DNA of 64,000 nucleotides. It comes from Trichoplax sp. H2. Lineage: Eukaryota; Placozoa; Uniplacotomia; Trichoplacea. The position numbers were made by a program, and so were the translations under genes. Position 1 is the stretch's first letter. Every line of letters starts with the position of its first letter. This document shows, in pieces, positions 48,467 through 59,610 of this stretch. The stretch is taken from NCBI GenBank assembly GCA_003344405.1, contig NOWV01000243.1, forward strand, positions 29,816-93,815, given 5' to 3'. A model generated the notes under the pieces. The model made no database searches and had not been told where the DNA came from. It saw only the letters and a program-made list of their open reading frames with translations.

Positions 48467-50425
48467 TCAAGATCGATTGTTAGCTTCCTTCATTTTTACA
48501 TATTTTTCGATTTTCTTGTACATGGCTTCACTTTTTTTACGATATTTTTCGCTTTCTTCTTCGAGTTTTTTAACTTCTGCAAGCAGACTGTCTTTCTGCA
48601 CTTCTAAATCGTCTACTTCATCTTTTAAGCCATCTATGTCGTCGATCTTTCTTTTTCGACAGTTACGAGCCGCAAACTTATTTTTGCCACGTCTCCTAAC
48701 ATCTCTAGCAAGGGCTGCAACATCACTGGGTAAACGCTCAATCATGGCTAGAAACTCATTAACAGGCATGTCAACTAATTCGCGCTCAGGTACTGGTAAA
48801 ACTAACATGCTATTGGTTGGTACACCAAATATTTCAGCAAATTCGCTTTGCGTCTCACCATAAACAACAGTCCCATTAGCAGACGCCCATTCGCCAATAG
48901 GCTGACTTTGACTGGCAACCTGATGAGAATCAACCATGGAATTTTCTAGCCGAATAGCATCATTGTTATAACCGAAAAAAGTTCCCATGTCCATCGTTGC
49001 ACCCATGGTTTGAGGGTTACATTCGTAAGGGCGGCTATCGGTAAATAACGCATATACTGCATCCCTTGAAGAGGATGAGCTACTGCTATAAGGTGGGACA
49101 TGAGGTTGGCTAGCAGTTGAAGCAACTCCATTTCTGGACGCTTGTATTGGTTGGAAAGGTAAGTCGCCTTTTAATTCGCCAGTTGGAGATTGATTATCTA
49201 AACCCATTAGATCAAAGAACTCACCATAAGGATTACCGGTGGCATTATTAAAAGAACTATTGGGTATTCCATGATGTAGAAAATGATTATCATTCGTGGT
49301 CGAGATACTGAGCGGTCCATCTCTATTAAGATGTAAGGAAGCTTCATTATTGCTTTGACTACCAAGAACATCTAATTCTAATCCTAATTCGTGAAATAAA
49401 TCGTTTTGATTTGTATTAAAGCCAGATGCATCATCTTGTCCAGAATGATCCCAACTAAATCCATTACGAGAAATAGGGCTAATATCTGCTATATTTGGAG
49501 GAATAAATGGTAGAAATCCCTGCGAACTTTGATGAGATGCTAAGCTATTGATAGAGTGAAGTAGAACCTCATCATCATTGATATGTTTCTTGATTTGATC
49601 CCATGCTTCGCTACGACTGTTGCTGTCGCTGTCGGCAGCAATCACAGATGGTGAGATACTTTGATCGGTATTATTGCCGTCACTTCTATAGCCATTACTA
49701 CATCCTTCGCTTGGGCTATCGACGAAATCAGTCGGCAATTGCCCCCACCAATCTTCACTCACACCCAAATTGTTATTATCATCATCATCAACGATATTAG
49801 CTAACGCGAATGAGTCTTCATCGTTGAGACCATTGACAGCGTTGCCAGTCAATGATGTAATGCCTTTATTGTCATCGCCTTTCCAACCATTTAATGGCAG
49901 CATGTTGGGGGTGTCATCATTACCAAAATGCCAATAATCCCAATCGAATTCACCCGTGGTATTGGATTTCATGGAGAGAACAGCTGATGATAGTTCTCCA
50001 GGAGTTAACAAGTTGGTATTGTAGTCTGTGGTAATTTCTTCCTCAACATTTGAGAAAATATCATCCATTTCATCATCATTGGCAAGTTCATTCGGCATTT
50101 CATTGCTGTTGCCGTTGTCAGCCTGCTCGTTGATATTTTGTTCGTCGGGTACCACATCAAAGAAAGCAACAACCGCTTGAGTTGGCCAGTGAATATTATG
50201 TGAAAAGCTGTTATGATAACCCGAAGGAAATTGTAAAGTACTTTGTGGATATTTACTCATCGTTTTTACAGCTTCATCCCACATTGGCGATTTCATTTTA
50301 TGGATGACATTGTCATCCAATTTTAAATATGGCATCAGTTCTTGTCTTGATGCGCAAACATATAACGTTGCTACATCGGTTAAAATACCGACGATGAACT
50401 GTTGTAGATCCGTTGCTGAAAGCAT
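48467..50425 (-). CDS. NFE2L: CNC-type bZIP transcription factor (NFE2L/Nrf/SKN-1 family)
   Basis: A single exon encodes 652 residues. The C-terminal region has the CNC signature PVNEFLAMIERLPSDVAALA followed by the basic region RDVRRRGKNKFAARNCRKRK (about 574-593) and a leucine zipper to about 640. The exact NxxAAxxCR core and RRRGKNK are diagnostic of the family, which with small Maf partners drives antioxidant and proteasome genes. The middle is acidic and rich in Asn, Asp and Ser, as expected of an activation region. The N-terminus MLSATDLQQFIVGIL is semi-hydrophobic and recalls the ER-anchoring segment of NFE2L1. Five N-glycosylation sequons (NTT, NNT, NSS, NAT, NGT) lie in the middle. 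NTTGEF at about 155-160 resembles the Keap1-binding ETGE motif; no DLG motif was found. The start is the first ATG; a GTG directly precedes it in frame. Confidence 0.93.
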   Translation of the reverse strand: MLSATDLQQFIVGILTDVATLYVCASRQELMPYLKLDDNVIHKMKSPMWDEAVKTMSKYPQSTLQFPSGYHNSFSHNIHWPTQAVVAFFDVVPDEQNINEQADNGNSNEMPNELANDDEMDDIFSNVEEEITTDYNTNLLTPGELSSAVLSMKSNTTGEFDWDYWHFGNDDTPNMLPLNGWKGDDNKGITSLTGNAVNGLNDEDSFALANIVDDDDNNNLGVSEDWWGQLPTDFVDSPSEGCSNGYRSDGNNTDQSISPSVIAADSDSNSRSEAWDQIKKHINDDEVLLHSINSLASHQSSQGFLPFIPPNIADISPISRNGFSWDHSGQDDASGFNTNQNDLFHELGLELDVLGSQSNNEASLHLNRDGPLSISTTNDNHFLHHGIPNSSFNNATGNPYGEFFDLMGLDNQSPTGELKGDLPFQPIQASRNGVASTASQPHVPPYSSSSSSSRDAVYALFTDSRPYECNPQTMGATMDMGTFFGYNNDAIRLENSMVDSHQVASQSQPIGEWASANGTVVYGETQSEFAEIFGVPTNSMLVLPVPERELVDMPVNEFLAMIERLPSDVAALARDVRRRGKNKFAARNCRKRKIDDIDGLKDEVDDLEVQKDSLLAEVKKLEEESEKYRKKSEAMYKKIEKYVKMKEANNRS

Positions 50426-51315
50426 CACTGTACCTTTGATTTCTTTCTATCCAAGAATGGCGTTGTCGCCAAGTGGAGTTGTATCAATATTGAATTGAAC
50501 TAACAGTCGAAATTATTTCTGTCAGCACTTTCTTCACCAAAACAGTACTTTCAAGTGGATTTTTCTCTCTCTCTCTGTGTATCTTTCTCACTTTTCACTG
50601 TACTGTGTCAAAACAAGAAAATGGAGAAAAACACTCATTGACTTTACTTTCTATGAAACGATCAATCACCCAAAAGGTGTCTTTCCTCATCAACAAGGTA
50701 GTACTATAGACAAATTGGAAAAAATCCAAGAATAAGACAAAAATCGTTAGTGTTCTTTACCTTTTAATTAGACTATAAATTTTCTCTTTTAACCAGCTAT
50801 GGAAGAAAATGGCCAACAGGAGTGCCGTAGCAAAGACAGACAAGAAAAAAAAGCAAGAGGGCCAACTCAACCAGACTGGTCCGTAATAATCTGATACACA
50901 AGTCTATATCGTACTGTACTGTACCGAATACGGTACTAACTTTCAATGCACTACACGTCAACCGTCTGCTATGTGACGTCTGACCTTTAACAAGTCAGTC
51001 AAGCAAAGGGGGTGAAAATAAATTCGTTTCAACCGTCCCGTAAATAAATAACCAACTTGGACTCTGCTGCTGCACTGTAGCGCCGATGAAAATAGACTGT
51101 AAAAGGTAAAAGGAATCCCTAGTGAAAATACATAGGCTATCGATATGTTCTGAACAGTTGGCTACTGTCTTAGCCAAGCACAAACGCACTCGGTGCGTAC
51201 TGTGTACTGTAGCTCAAATATTGTACTGTACTGGTAGTCCGGTACCATCGTCACTTGGTTACTACTTCCACGTATGCATTGAACCGTGTTGAATTCTGAC
51301 GTCATCTAAGTCACA
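50426..51315. promoter_or_regulatory. Upstream region of the CNC-bZIP gene
   Basis: Contains a CT microsatellite at 50561-50578 and TACTGTACTGTACCG-type palindromic runs at 50911-50938 and 51197-51233, about 490 and 770 bp from the start codon. It may be shared with a possible divergent gene beginning at 51316. Confidence 0.4.
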
Positions 51316-51964
51316 ATGGCAACTATGGTAAAGTACCGTCAAAAATGGCCTCGTATCATATGGACTAATAGGGAAAAGGTCTTTTTTTAGGTAGTCCATA
51401 GTCCATAGTATAGTGTCCACTGTACAGTATATATCATTTATTTATGGGATTAATAAATTCAAGTTTTTCTTGATCCACTTTTAGTCCACTACCGTTGCAC
51501 TACTACAGTATACTGTACTGTACCAATGCTATCATCATGGTGTATTATGCAAGCATAATAAAGAAACTGTACTGGACTATGTACCAGTACAGTTCAGTCC
51601 TGTGTCTTATAAGTCAGAGAGGGTATTCTGAGAGTGCGCAATATCACATTTACCATCGCATTCTAGAACATTCCATCAAGATTGACTTATTTTTAGCCCT
51701 GTACCGGTACCGCCATCCACTCCATCTGTCGGTACTAGCCCAATCGTAATTAAAGGGACTCGTTTTGGGCAGGAAGAGACGACGTGATCCCCCATATGTA
51801 CGCGCATATTGGATAGGATCCAAGCGTTTTACTTCTAGTTTGGACCATTCGCAAACATATCGAAGAAAACGGATGACATTGCACTATCAATAACTGTACA
51901 ATTAAAGTATTTAGGATCAAAACTACCAAAAAAGAAGTTGAGTAGTCGCAAAAAGAAAGAATAA
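51316..51964 (+). CDS. Possible small basic-protein gene (2-3 exons)
   Basis: Three coding-like pieces lie in order. 51316-51378 reads MATMVKYRQKWPRIIWTNRE and then K before a weak GTCTTT donor. A second piece at about 51756-51797 after TAATTAAAG reads GLVLGRKRRRDPPY. A terminal piece at about 51841-51964 follows a good pyrimidine tract and TAG; it reads FGPFANISKKTDDIALSITV and ends LPKKKLSSRKKKE, stop. All three can join in phase 0. Alternatively the second piece reads on without splicing through YVRAYWIGSKRFTSS to a nearby stop. The Lys/Arg content recalls small ribosomal proteins, but I do not recognise a family. Exon borders are unsure. Confidence 0.25.
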
Positions 51965-52096
51965 ATGATTTTCCATCACTGGGCGACTAAAGCGATCAAC
52001 TATTTTGACGCGTATTGCTCCACCAAGAATGACATCATTAATTCATTAATGAAAGAAAGTTTGTTAATTCATTAATCCATACCTTATTAGCAAGTC

Positions 52097-52605
52097 AACA
52101 AATTACACTACTGTACTGTATACTGAGAGTAAGTGATAGCAAATGATTCTGATTGTGGGATCATTTTCTGCACGATTTGCTTTATGGTCACAACTGCAAT
52201 AGAAGACGTTGGTTCTATATTTCCAATCAATAAATGAAAAACTGTTATGACATGATTAGGCAACAAATTACACTACTGTACTGTATACTGAGAGTAAGTG
52301 ATAGCAAAATAAGCAAATGATTCTGACTGTGGGATCAGTTTCTGTACGATTTGCTTTATGGTCACAACTGCAATAGAAGACGTTGGTTCTATATTTCCAA
52401 TCAATAAATGAAAAACTGTTATGACATGATTAGGCAACAAATTACACTACTGTACTGTATACAGAGAGTAAGTGATAGCAAATGATTCTGATTGTGGGAT
52501 CATTTTCTGCACGATTTGCTTTATGGTCACAACTGCAATAGAAGACGTTGGTTCTATATTTCCAATCAATAAATGAATAAACTGTCATGACATGATTAGG
52601 CAATC
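52097..52605. repeat. Tandem repeat, three units of about 165-173 bp
   Basis: Units begin with CAACAAATTACACTACTGTA at 52097, 52261 and 52434. Each continues through GAGAGTAAGTGATAGCAAA, TTTCTGCACGATTTGCTTT and AGAAGACGTTGGTTCTAT to CATGACATGATTAGG. The middle unit has a small internal insertion. Divergence is low, so amplification is recent or homogenised. Confidence 0.92.
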
Positions 52606-54088
52606 AGATTGTCTACGATTAGCTACTTGTATGCCGTGACATGATACTATTTGATCGATTTCATAACGCAACAAATTTTCGAAGATGACTTCCATTTCGT
52701 TTTCTCACAGCGAGCGAATAAGCACTGAATCAGTCGTATCTTACATTTTCATCAACATTAACCATACGCGTAAATAGCATCTTGAAAAGATAATTCAAGG
52801 CTCTAGCCCAGATATTACGGCATAACTTTTAACTTTTATGGTCGTAACATACTGTACATTCCATTAGATAATTTATCCAGGAATGCATTTTCATTAATTT
52901 ATCCACGACGTTTTAAAAAACATGTTCAAAATAGATAACTACGTACTGCTGTTTTAGAATATTATCTATAATCTGATAATAATTGATGTTGATGGAGATT
53001 TTATAAATTGACTGACTTTTTAAATAAAGTTTGGGTTCAGCGATGTCGAAGAGAGACTAGTGTTGTATTACTGCTCCTCTTGACGATAGGAGATTGTCAG
53101 TGCTTATAGTCGTCCTGTAGGTTTATGTGAGCGATATCACTTATTCATTTCGTTACGGAATACAGTATATCTCAACCGACACGACGCTGCAGGAAATTCT
53201 TCGCATAACCCTGTAAATACATCGCGATTTAAACATTTACATCATCCATTTTTTTTTTTTTTCACTAAACAAAGTATCTAGGATTATTGAGAAGTAAGCG
53301 ATCTCGTACCGTACTCATTGCTATTCGTAGTAACAGCTATTTAAATAAATTAACCCATATTTTCAGAATCAGTATCTACAATTCAAAACATCACCAATTA
53401 TATACGCCTATTCCACGCTTAATCGTTATTATAGTCTATTTGTACAGTACAATAGCTCGGCTGCGGAAGCGACCAAGCAACCTACTCTTCATTTTCTACA
53501 ATTTTTATTAAAATTTTCATTTTCATGATACTGTGGTGGTAATGCATAGTACAGTACATATATGCATTTCAGTCAGTAATTATATCTGTAATAAAAATGA
53601 TTCTTAATAATTGATTTCCTCAGTTAGCCAATAGTGAAGTTGAATCACCAATTCTTCCAACATTCGTAGCCTATATATGAGTTGTCACTGCATCTTGAAC
53701 TACGACAGTATAGTAAGTTATTAACACTCAAGCATTGTTCCTTACTCTGCACTTATTCCAATGCTAGTATTCATCAAAAATATTGCCAGAATAGTTCTAC
53801 GCTAATTCCTGCACAGTCAATCTAATCGACTCTTAATTGTTTATCACTCATTTTATAAATCAGACTGCCTGTCCAATAGAACGTTTGAACAATAAATTAT
53901 TGGATAGAAACATCTAAAAGATAGCATTATTACAATCCTATAAAAATACTAAAATACACTGCAAAGCCTATCTATCAATATATAGAAATATTCATTAAGA
54001 TTACTCAGTCGAACATCAATACAGTAACATAGCAATGTTATTATTAAGAAAGATTGATAAAATTGAACTGCAGTATACGAACTATTTA
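52606..54088. other. No supported gene
   Basis: Short frames only and a T tract near 53250. The right end should contain the PPOX 3' untranslated region. Confidence 0.45.
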
Positions 54089-57000
54089 CTATATCCTATC
54101 AGCAGCTAAATTTGCATTACGTATGCAATCGGCTAGTCCAATACCTTGATAAGAAGCACCAACCAATGACATTGGCAAGCTATGCATAGCAATATAGTCA
54201 AAGATCTGCCTAACAAGAGGTAAATGGCCAATTGTATACTGCGGAATGCAATCTCTTTGCATCGATAATTTGACCGTCGATGGCTCTAATTTTACACCCA
54301 ACTGATTCCGAACAGCATTCACTGCCATTTGTATGTAATAGTCATCTGTTGCGTTTTCTTTATGGATTTGGCTAAACCATGCACCCCCCATCAACACCTA
54401 TATTGAGAAACGGATACAACAGAACTGAGAAAATCGACTACAGTAATTAGATTTATTTATTGCGTAGCATTCTGGACAATAAGCAGATGACGGAATGCAC
54501 ATCCTATTTTGAAGACAATTGAACTTACACTAAATCGCGTTGAAGATTTTGTTTTTGAATCCAGTTGAGGAAAACCACAAGAGTCGTAAATAATTCCTAA
54601 TATTCCAGGACTTTCAATCGAAGGTACTAAATGGCCAAAGCCGTTTACAGCTGGAATAGCTTCATCATAAATTAGATTAACCACAGCAACAGTTATACTT
54701 TCAATCTTCGAAAGTTTACTAGAAAGGGTAGGATGCTGGGACGATAGAATTGCACCAAGATTCTTCGCTGGCAACGCACATATAACGTGATCAAAATCCT
54801 GTAATCCTTCACTTGAGTTAATCTACGCGTCAAGACGTGTAGAATACTTAAAACATACGAATGCCAGATACTGCTTAAAACTATACGTATTACGAATATC
54901 ATATCAATGCCATTACCATGACTTTACCATCCGATAAAAACGACATTTGCTGGCATTTCGTATTCAGTTGAATATTAACTCCACATTTTGTTAATTGTTT
55001 AAATAACTCGTTAACCAGTGTTTCCATACCATTTTGCAGCGTCCACATCCGCCATCGTTCTTTCTTCGCTTGATAAACAAGGGGACAATCAACCTCACTT
55101 ATTGGAATAGCTTTATCGAGTAATGCTCCGGCTAAAATTGATCCATACTGCTCTTCGTAGTTGACGACTTGAGGAAAGCATGCTTTCATGCTTAATTTAC
55201 GCGCGTCGCCTGCCGATGTTCCTCTGCAAAAGGGATCTGCTAAAAAATCTGCCATCTATATTTAAACAAAGAAATCGCAAACGAGAGCTAAATACTTCTT
55301 CTCATGGAGACCTTATCAATGTTGCAGTAATATCAGTAACCAATTTACAGTATTAAGAATAACATTTAACATTGAATAACTAGTTTATTAACCATTCGTA
55401 TACTTTGAATTGATTTGGTTAATATCATTAACGTGTACGTTCGAAGTTCTCCACTTGGCAGCGAAATTTGTAAGAACAATTTTGACATAGGTATGAGATA
55501 TCATTGAATCTACTCGCTAATAGTGTAATTGTTCTACTAAACTTAATTAAAGATTTACTACAGTTTTCTTACTATGTGGATTGAATTAAGAGTATTCTAT
55601 CATATAACTACTTTTGCATAACTAATGCAATATGAGGTGAATATCAACAGCATGATAAATACAGTACTACGGATGTACGACTATAATTGGCGAAGTCATT
55701 CAGTAAGAAAAATCATCCAGAACGCCCATGAAATCGACCTAATGATAGACTATTAGGAAAACGTCATACTTTATATAAGTTATTACTAAATCATCATGAA
55801 TTACTAGTATCTAATGTATCTCTTGCAGCATATTTGTACGTAGCATAGTAAAGCAAAGAATGACTAATTTTTAGTATCGTATACAATATACAGATTTTCA
55901 TTTATAATTCATGCCAAAATTTTACCTCTGTACTAAATCGACGCTGAAAAAATTGATAAACGCTTTCATCCGAATCTTTCAATGAGGGTTTAGTCCCGTA
56001 ATGCATCCACCAATCTCGGAGGATCATATACATTAATGACTTACTGAATGGAGAAATTGGCTTCAACATGGACATCAAGCCAGATGGAAGCTTGTGCAAT
56101 TTGTTGTGGACATAAATGTAGCGATTGCTTACAGCTTGATGCTTTGAATTTACTGCAATGATTGAATTTTGCAAGCCAAGTTCATACACCTGATTTTAAT
56201 AACGTATTAGTGTGGTAATGCATAGCAAAAATAGCCACAGCATGATAGCGGCAACATTGCAGTAATGAATGAAATATAACAGAATACACTACTTCAGAAT
56301 TGATCTGTAAAACAACATGAACATTTCATTGCGATTGATATGTACAGCAGTAGCCCGATCAGTTGACTATTCTGTAACTTCATAATATTGCAGGCATACT
56401 GGCAGGTTCCACTGTGGTCAACTCGATTTTTTGATAAAAGAAAGGTACAATATTGAAGACAGCAATGAGACGGAGACTATTAAGTAGCAGTAACCACAGT
56501 AGCTCGATTAGTTGACTATTCTGTAACTTCATAATATTGTAGGCGTACTGCCAGATACTACCGTACTCAACTCGATTTTGGGGGATAAAAGAAAGGTACA
56601 ATATTGATGACAGCAATGAGGCAGAGACTGCTAAACAAAAAATTGTCTCCCCTGCTAATCAACTTTCCCCATGTTCCCCAAAGAGAAGAACGTGACACCA
56701 AACAAGGCCTATAATCCAAACTATTGGGAAGTTGATTGGGGAAATGGGGAAAATTGGATTATGAGACAGTAGATGAGGACTACAATTCCCGAATGCAATT
56801 ACGGACTTTCAAAATAAATAATATATTGGTCAATAATGAGGTCATTGGCCATCCTATACAGTATTCGCTCACTATCGATTTGTACAAGGTTTGCAAAGGT
56901 CAGTTTCTTCATCGTTCGCGATCATAACCTACCAAATTTAACGCTGCTCTGCCGGATAATCCAGCTGGTCGTACACTTCGAGGGCCTCCTTCTAATACGT

Positions 57001-57166
57001 TGCCTTCGTCGGTTACCGTGCTCTGGATCCAACCACCAGCACGATCGGTCGACTCAAAAATGGTTACTTTGTAACTAGTCGGACTCGTTCGTCTTGCCAA
57101 TCGAAAAGCAGCAGCTAAACCTGAAATGCCACCTCCTACTATTGCCACTGATTTGGAGGCTGCCAT
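54089..57166 (-). CDS. PPOX: Protoporphyrinogen oxidase, 5 exons
   Basis: PPOX oxidises protoporphyrinogen IX to protoporphyrin IX, the penultimate step of heme synthesis, at the inner mitochondrial membrane. Exons 56933-57166, 55926-56189, 54917-55255, 54529-54822 and 54089-54397, all in phase 0, give 479 residues against 477 in human. The N-terminal FAD-binding motif is VAIVGGGISGLAAAFRL with the follow-on FESTDRAGGWIQS. Further family blocks are LPSGLMSMLKPISPFSKSL, FCRGTSAGDARKLSMKACFP, NGFGHLVPSIESPGILGI and CIPQYTIGHL. The C-terminal FAD-contact GASYQGIGLADCIRNA is intact. No classical cleaved presequence is seen, which also holds for the animal enzyme. Start chosen at MAASKS, close to the family start; an upstream in-frame non-ATG extension was rejected. 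Introns 1 and 2 are about 740 and 670 bp. Confidence 0.96.
56348..56630. repeat. Tandem duplication in PPOX intron 1
   Basis: A unit of about 140 bp at 56348-56486 recurs at 56498-56630. Both copies carry GTTGACTATTCTGTAACTTC, CAACTCGATTTT and AAAGAAAGGTACAATATTG. Differences are scattered single bases. Confidence 0.9.
56655..56765. repeat. Imperfect inverted repeat in PPOX intron 1
   Basis: AATCAACTTTCCCCATGTTC on the left is matched in reverse complement on the right by GGGAAGTTGATTGGGGAAAT and GGGGAAAATTGGATT. The arms could form a hairpin. Such structure is common in miniature inverted-repeat elements, but no target-site duplication was identified. Confidence 0.5.
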
Positions 57167-57935
57167 GATCAACGAGTAGAACTCCAATCGCTGTCGATAA
57201 TCCCCAACCACCTTAGGCAGTGAACAACAACAACAAGACTACAGTATAGTCGATCTCTTCTCTCTTTAGTAGTCCCTGGCAACCGTAGATTTACCTTTTA
57301 CCCAAGGCCTACCAAGCATACGTGAGAGCAAATTTCATCGAGGTTTTGCCTCTACCGTATGTATGCATTCTACCGATTGATGTTTTGCAGTACTGTACTG
57401 TAGGACATCTTGAGTCACATACAATATACGGTACTAAACGCTATTCCTCTGGAGTCCAGTTTGGACACTATACCTGGAGATCTTCATCGTCTGATCTGGA
57501 CCTTGGTCTGTTAGCCGAAGAGAATTCCAAGATGGCCTAGGCCAGGGACTCCTGTACTCAGTTAAGAATTCTCTCTCAAAAGATATAAGGGAAATTGTTT
57601 TAATTACCACCTTTGAAGGAGAATTCTTGGTTGAGTAGTCCCTGCCTAGACCAGTGTCTGTACCTCTATACTTTGATCCTCGCTTCCTAGCCACTGCACA
57701 GTCCACACGGATTCTACGGCTTAATGCAGCGGGAATCCATCAGAGGGTTTCCTTCAAAACTCCTATCAAAATGGCGCATTGCAGTCTATGCTTTATAGGC
57801 AGACCTCATAGTTCTAGTATCTTTTGATTGACTGACTGCATCGCTATTTAGGCGCAGTAGAACCACCGGGTTCAAGATAATGTGATGAAATGTCTCAAAC
57901 GATGGCATTGCCAAACTACAACTCCTCTACAAAAT
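57167..57935. promoter_or_regulatory. Upstream region of PPOX
   Basis: Contains CAGTACTGTACTGTAGG at about 57388-57404, roughly 225 bp before the PPOX start codon. It also holds an imperfect inverted repeat whose arms are about 57534-57572 and 57619-57653 (GGGACTCCTGTACTCAG against GTTGAGTAGTCCCTGCC). No clear gene lies here. Confidence 0.4.
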
Positions 57936-58385
57936 TTTAGCTAATGCCATTCAGATTTTAGGTATGCATCTAAAAATCTGGATAGAATTAGCTGCAACTT
58001 TGTACAATTCTATTTAGATTTTAGGTGTGCATCAAAAAAGTCTGGATAGAAATGGCTGCAATTTTGTACAATTCTATTCAGACTTTAGGCATGCATCTAA
58101 AAATCTGGATAGAATTAGCTGCAACTTTGTACAATTCTATTCAGATTTTAGGTGTGCATCAAAAAAGTCTGGATAGAAATGGCTACAATTTTGTACAATT
58201 CCATTCAGACTTTAGGCATGCATCAAAAAAGTCAGGATAGAAATGGCTGCAATTTTGTACAATTCTATTCAGACTATAGGCATGCATCAAAAAATCTGGA
58301 TAGAATTGGCTGCCACTTTGTACAATTCTATTTCGATTTTAGGTATGCATCAAAAAATCTGGACAGAATTGGCTGTAACTTTGAG
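57936..58385. repeat. Tandem repeat of about 62-64 bp, seven units
   Basis: Each unit contains TTTTAGGTATGCATC, AAAAATCTGGATAGAAT and GCTGCAACTTTGTACAATTC with small changes. Two flavours alternate (GAATTAGCTGCAAC and GAAATGGCTGCAAT), suggesting a 126-bp higher-order unit in the middle. Long frames through it on the plus strand are products of the repeat. Confidence 0.92.
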
Positions 58386-58837
58386 AAGAGTTCTAGCAAG
58401 GAAATGCCATCGTTTGAGACGTTTCAGCACATAATCTGAAACATCAAGTAAAAATCTGAAGGATCTGCTGTACGCTTGTTGTAATTCTGTATTAAGGATA
58501 GGTATTACTAATCAGGCTGTCTTAAATAACGCACCATCTCCTATATTGCTAATTGAACCCTTAAAGCCTTCCTAATTTAACTTAAAGTAAGGACAGTTAA
58601 CTGTCTTCTACTTTGGCCTAATTGAACGCAATATAATAATCCTTTCAATAAGCTAAAGTAGGAGCTAGGGATTATTCCCTCATTAAAGACAGCTAGGTAA
58701 TGCTAATTAATGGGTACAATACCCATTATAGCTCAGTATCAACTATTACATTCGGTAGAAGTGGCTGTTTTCAGTTCTAGTTGGTAGGTTTAAGTGATTT
58801 CGTCCGCAGAGAAAAGTATTTGATTGTAAATAAAGGA
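58386..58837. other. No supported gene
   Basis: Non-coding sequence between two repeat blocks. No strong signal was seen. Confidence 0.45.
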
Positions 58838-59610
58838 TCGTCAATACACATCGTTTCAGCGCACTGACTAACCGGAATACCTAAGCAGAGCGATTTTTGA
58901 GAAATGGCAGCATAGAATTACAACAACTGTTAGTAACGCAGACTTACAGTCATTCACAAGAACGAACGTATAAAATTGATAAATCAATGTCAATTAATAG
59001 ACGTTTAGTAACGCTTAAATTACAATTATAGAGATTTATCCCATACGAGTCGATTTTGAACGAAGCCTTGAAGTATCTAATGCACGTAAGCAGCTTCTCT
59101 CTTTTAGAAAGGTAGTTTTTAATTCTATATTCTATATAGGAAGTAATTTAGTCTTACTACTTCTGGCTTACAATCAGTAGGCAGGTGTACTATAATGATT
59201 AATTAATCTGCAAATCATCTTTATTCAGTCAATACTCATCGTTTCAGTGTACTGACTAACCGGAATACCTAAGCAGAGCGATTTTTGAGGAATGGCAGCA
59301 TAAAATTACAACAACTGTTAGTAACACAGACTTACAGTCATTCACAAGAACGAACGTATAAAATTGATAAATCAATGTCAATTAATAGACGTTTAGTAAC
59401 GCTTAAATTACAATTATAGAGATTTATCCCATACAAGTCGATTTCGAAACGAACCCTTGAAGTATTTAATACGCGTAAGCAGCTTCTCCATTTTAAAAAC
59501 GTAGTTTTAATTCTATATTCTATACAGGAAGTGATCTAGTCTTACTACTTATGGCTTACAATCAGTAGGCAAGGTGTCCTATAATGATTAATTAATCTAC
59601 AAATCTTCTT
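58838..59610. repeat. Direct tandem duplication, unit about 390 bp
   Basis: Copy one (about 58838-59227) and copy two (about 59228-59610) share long near-identical tracts including CTGACTAACCGGAATACC, CAGTCATTCACAAGAACG and GGCTTACAATCAGTAGGCA. Both end in CTTTATTCAGT. Scattered substitutions and small indels separate them. No coding potential was seen. Confidence 0.92.

Noticed and set aside
48477-48863. A 128-codon plus-strand frame
   Set aside because: It is antisense to the bZIP region of the CNC factor and reflects its codon pattern.
58025-58439. Plus-strand frames with repeated LYNSIQ motifs
   Set aside because: They are encoded by the 63-bp tandem repeat and shift frame between units.
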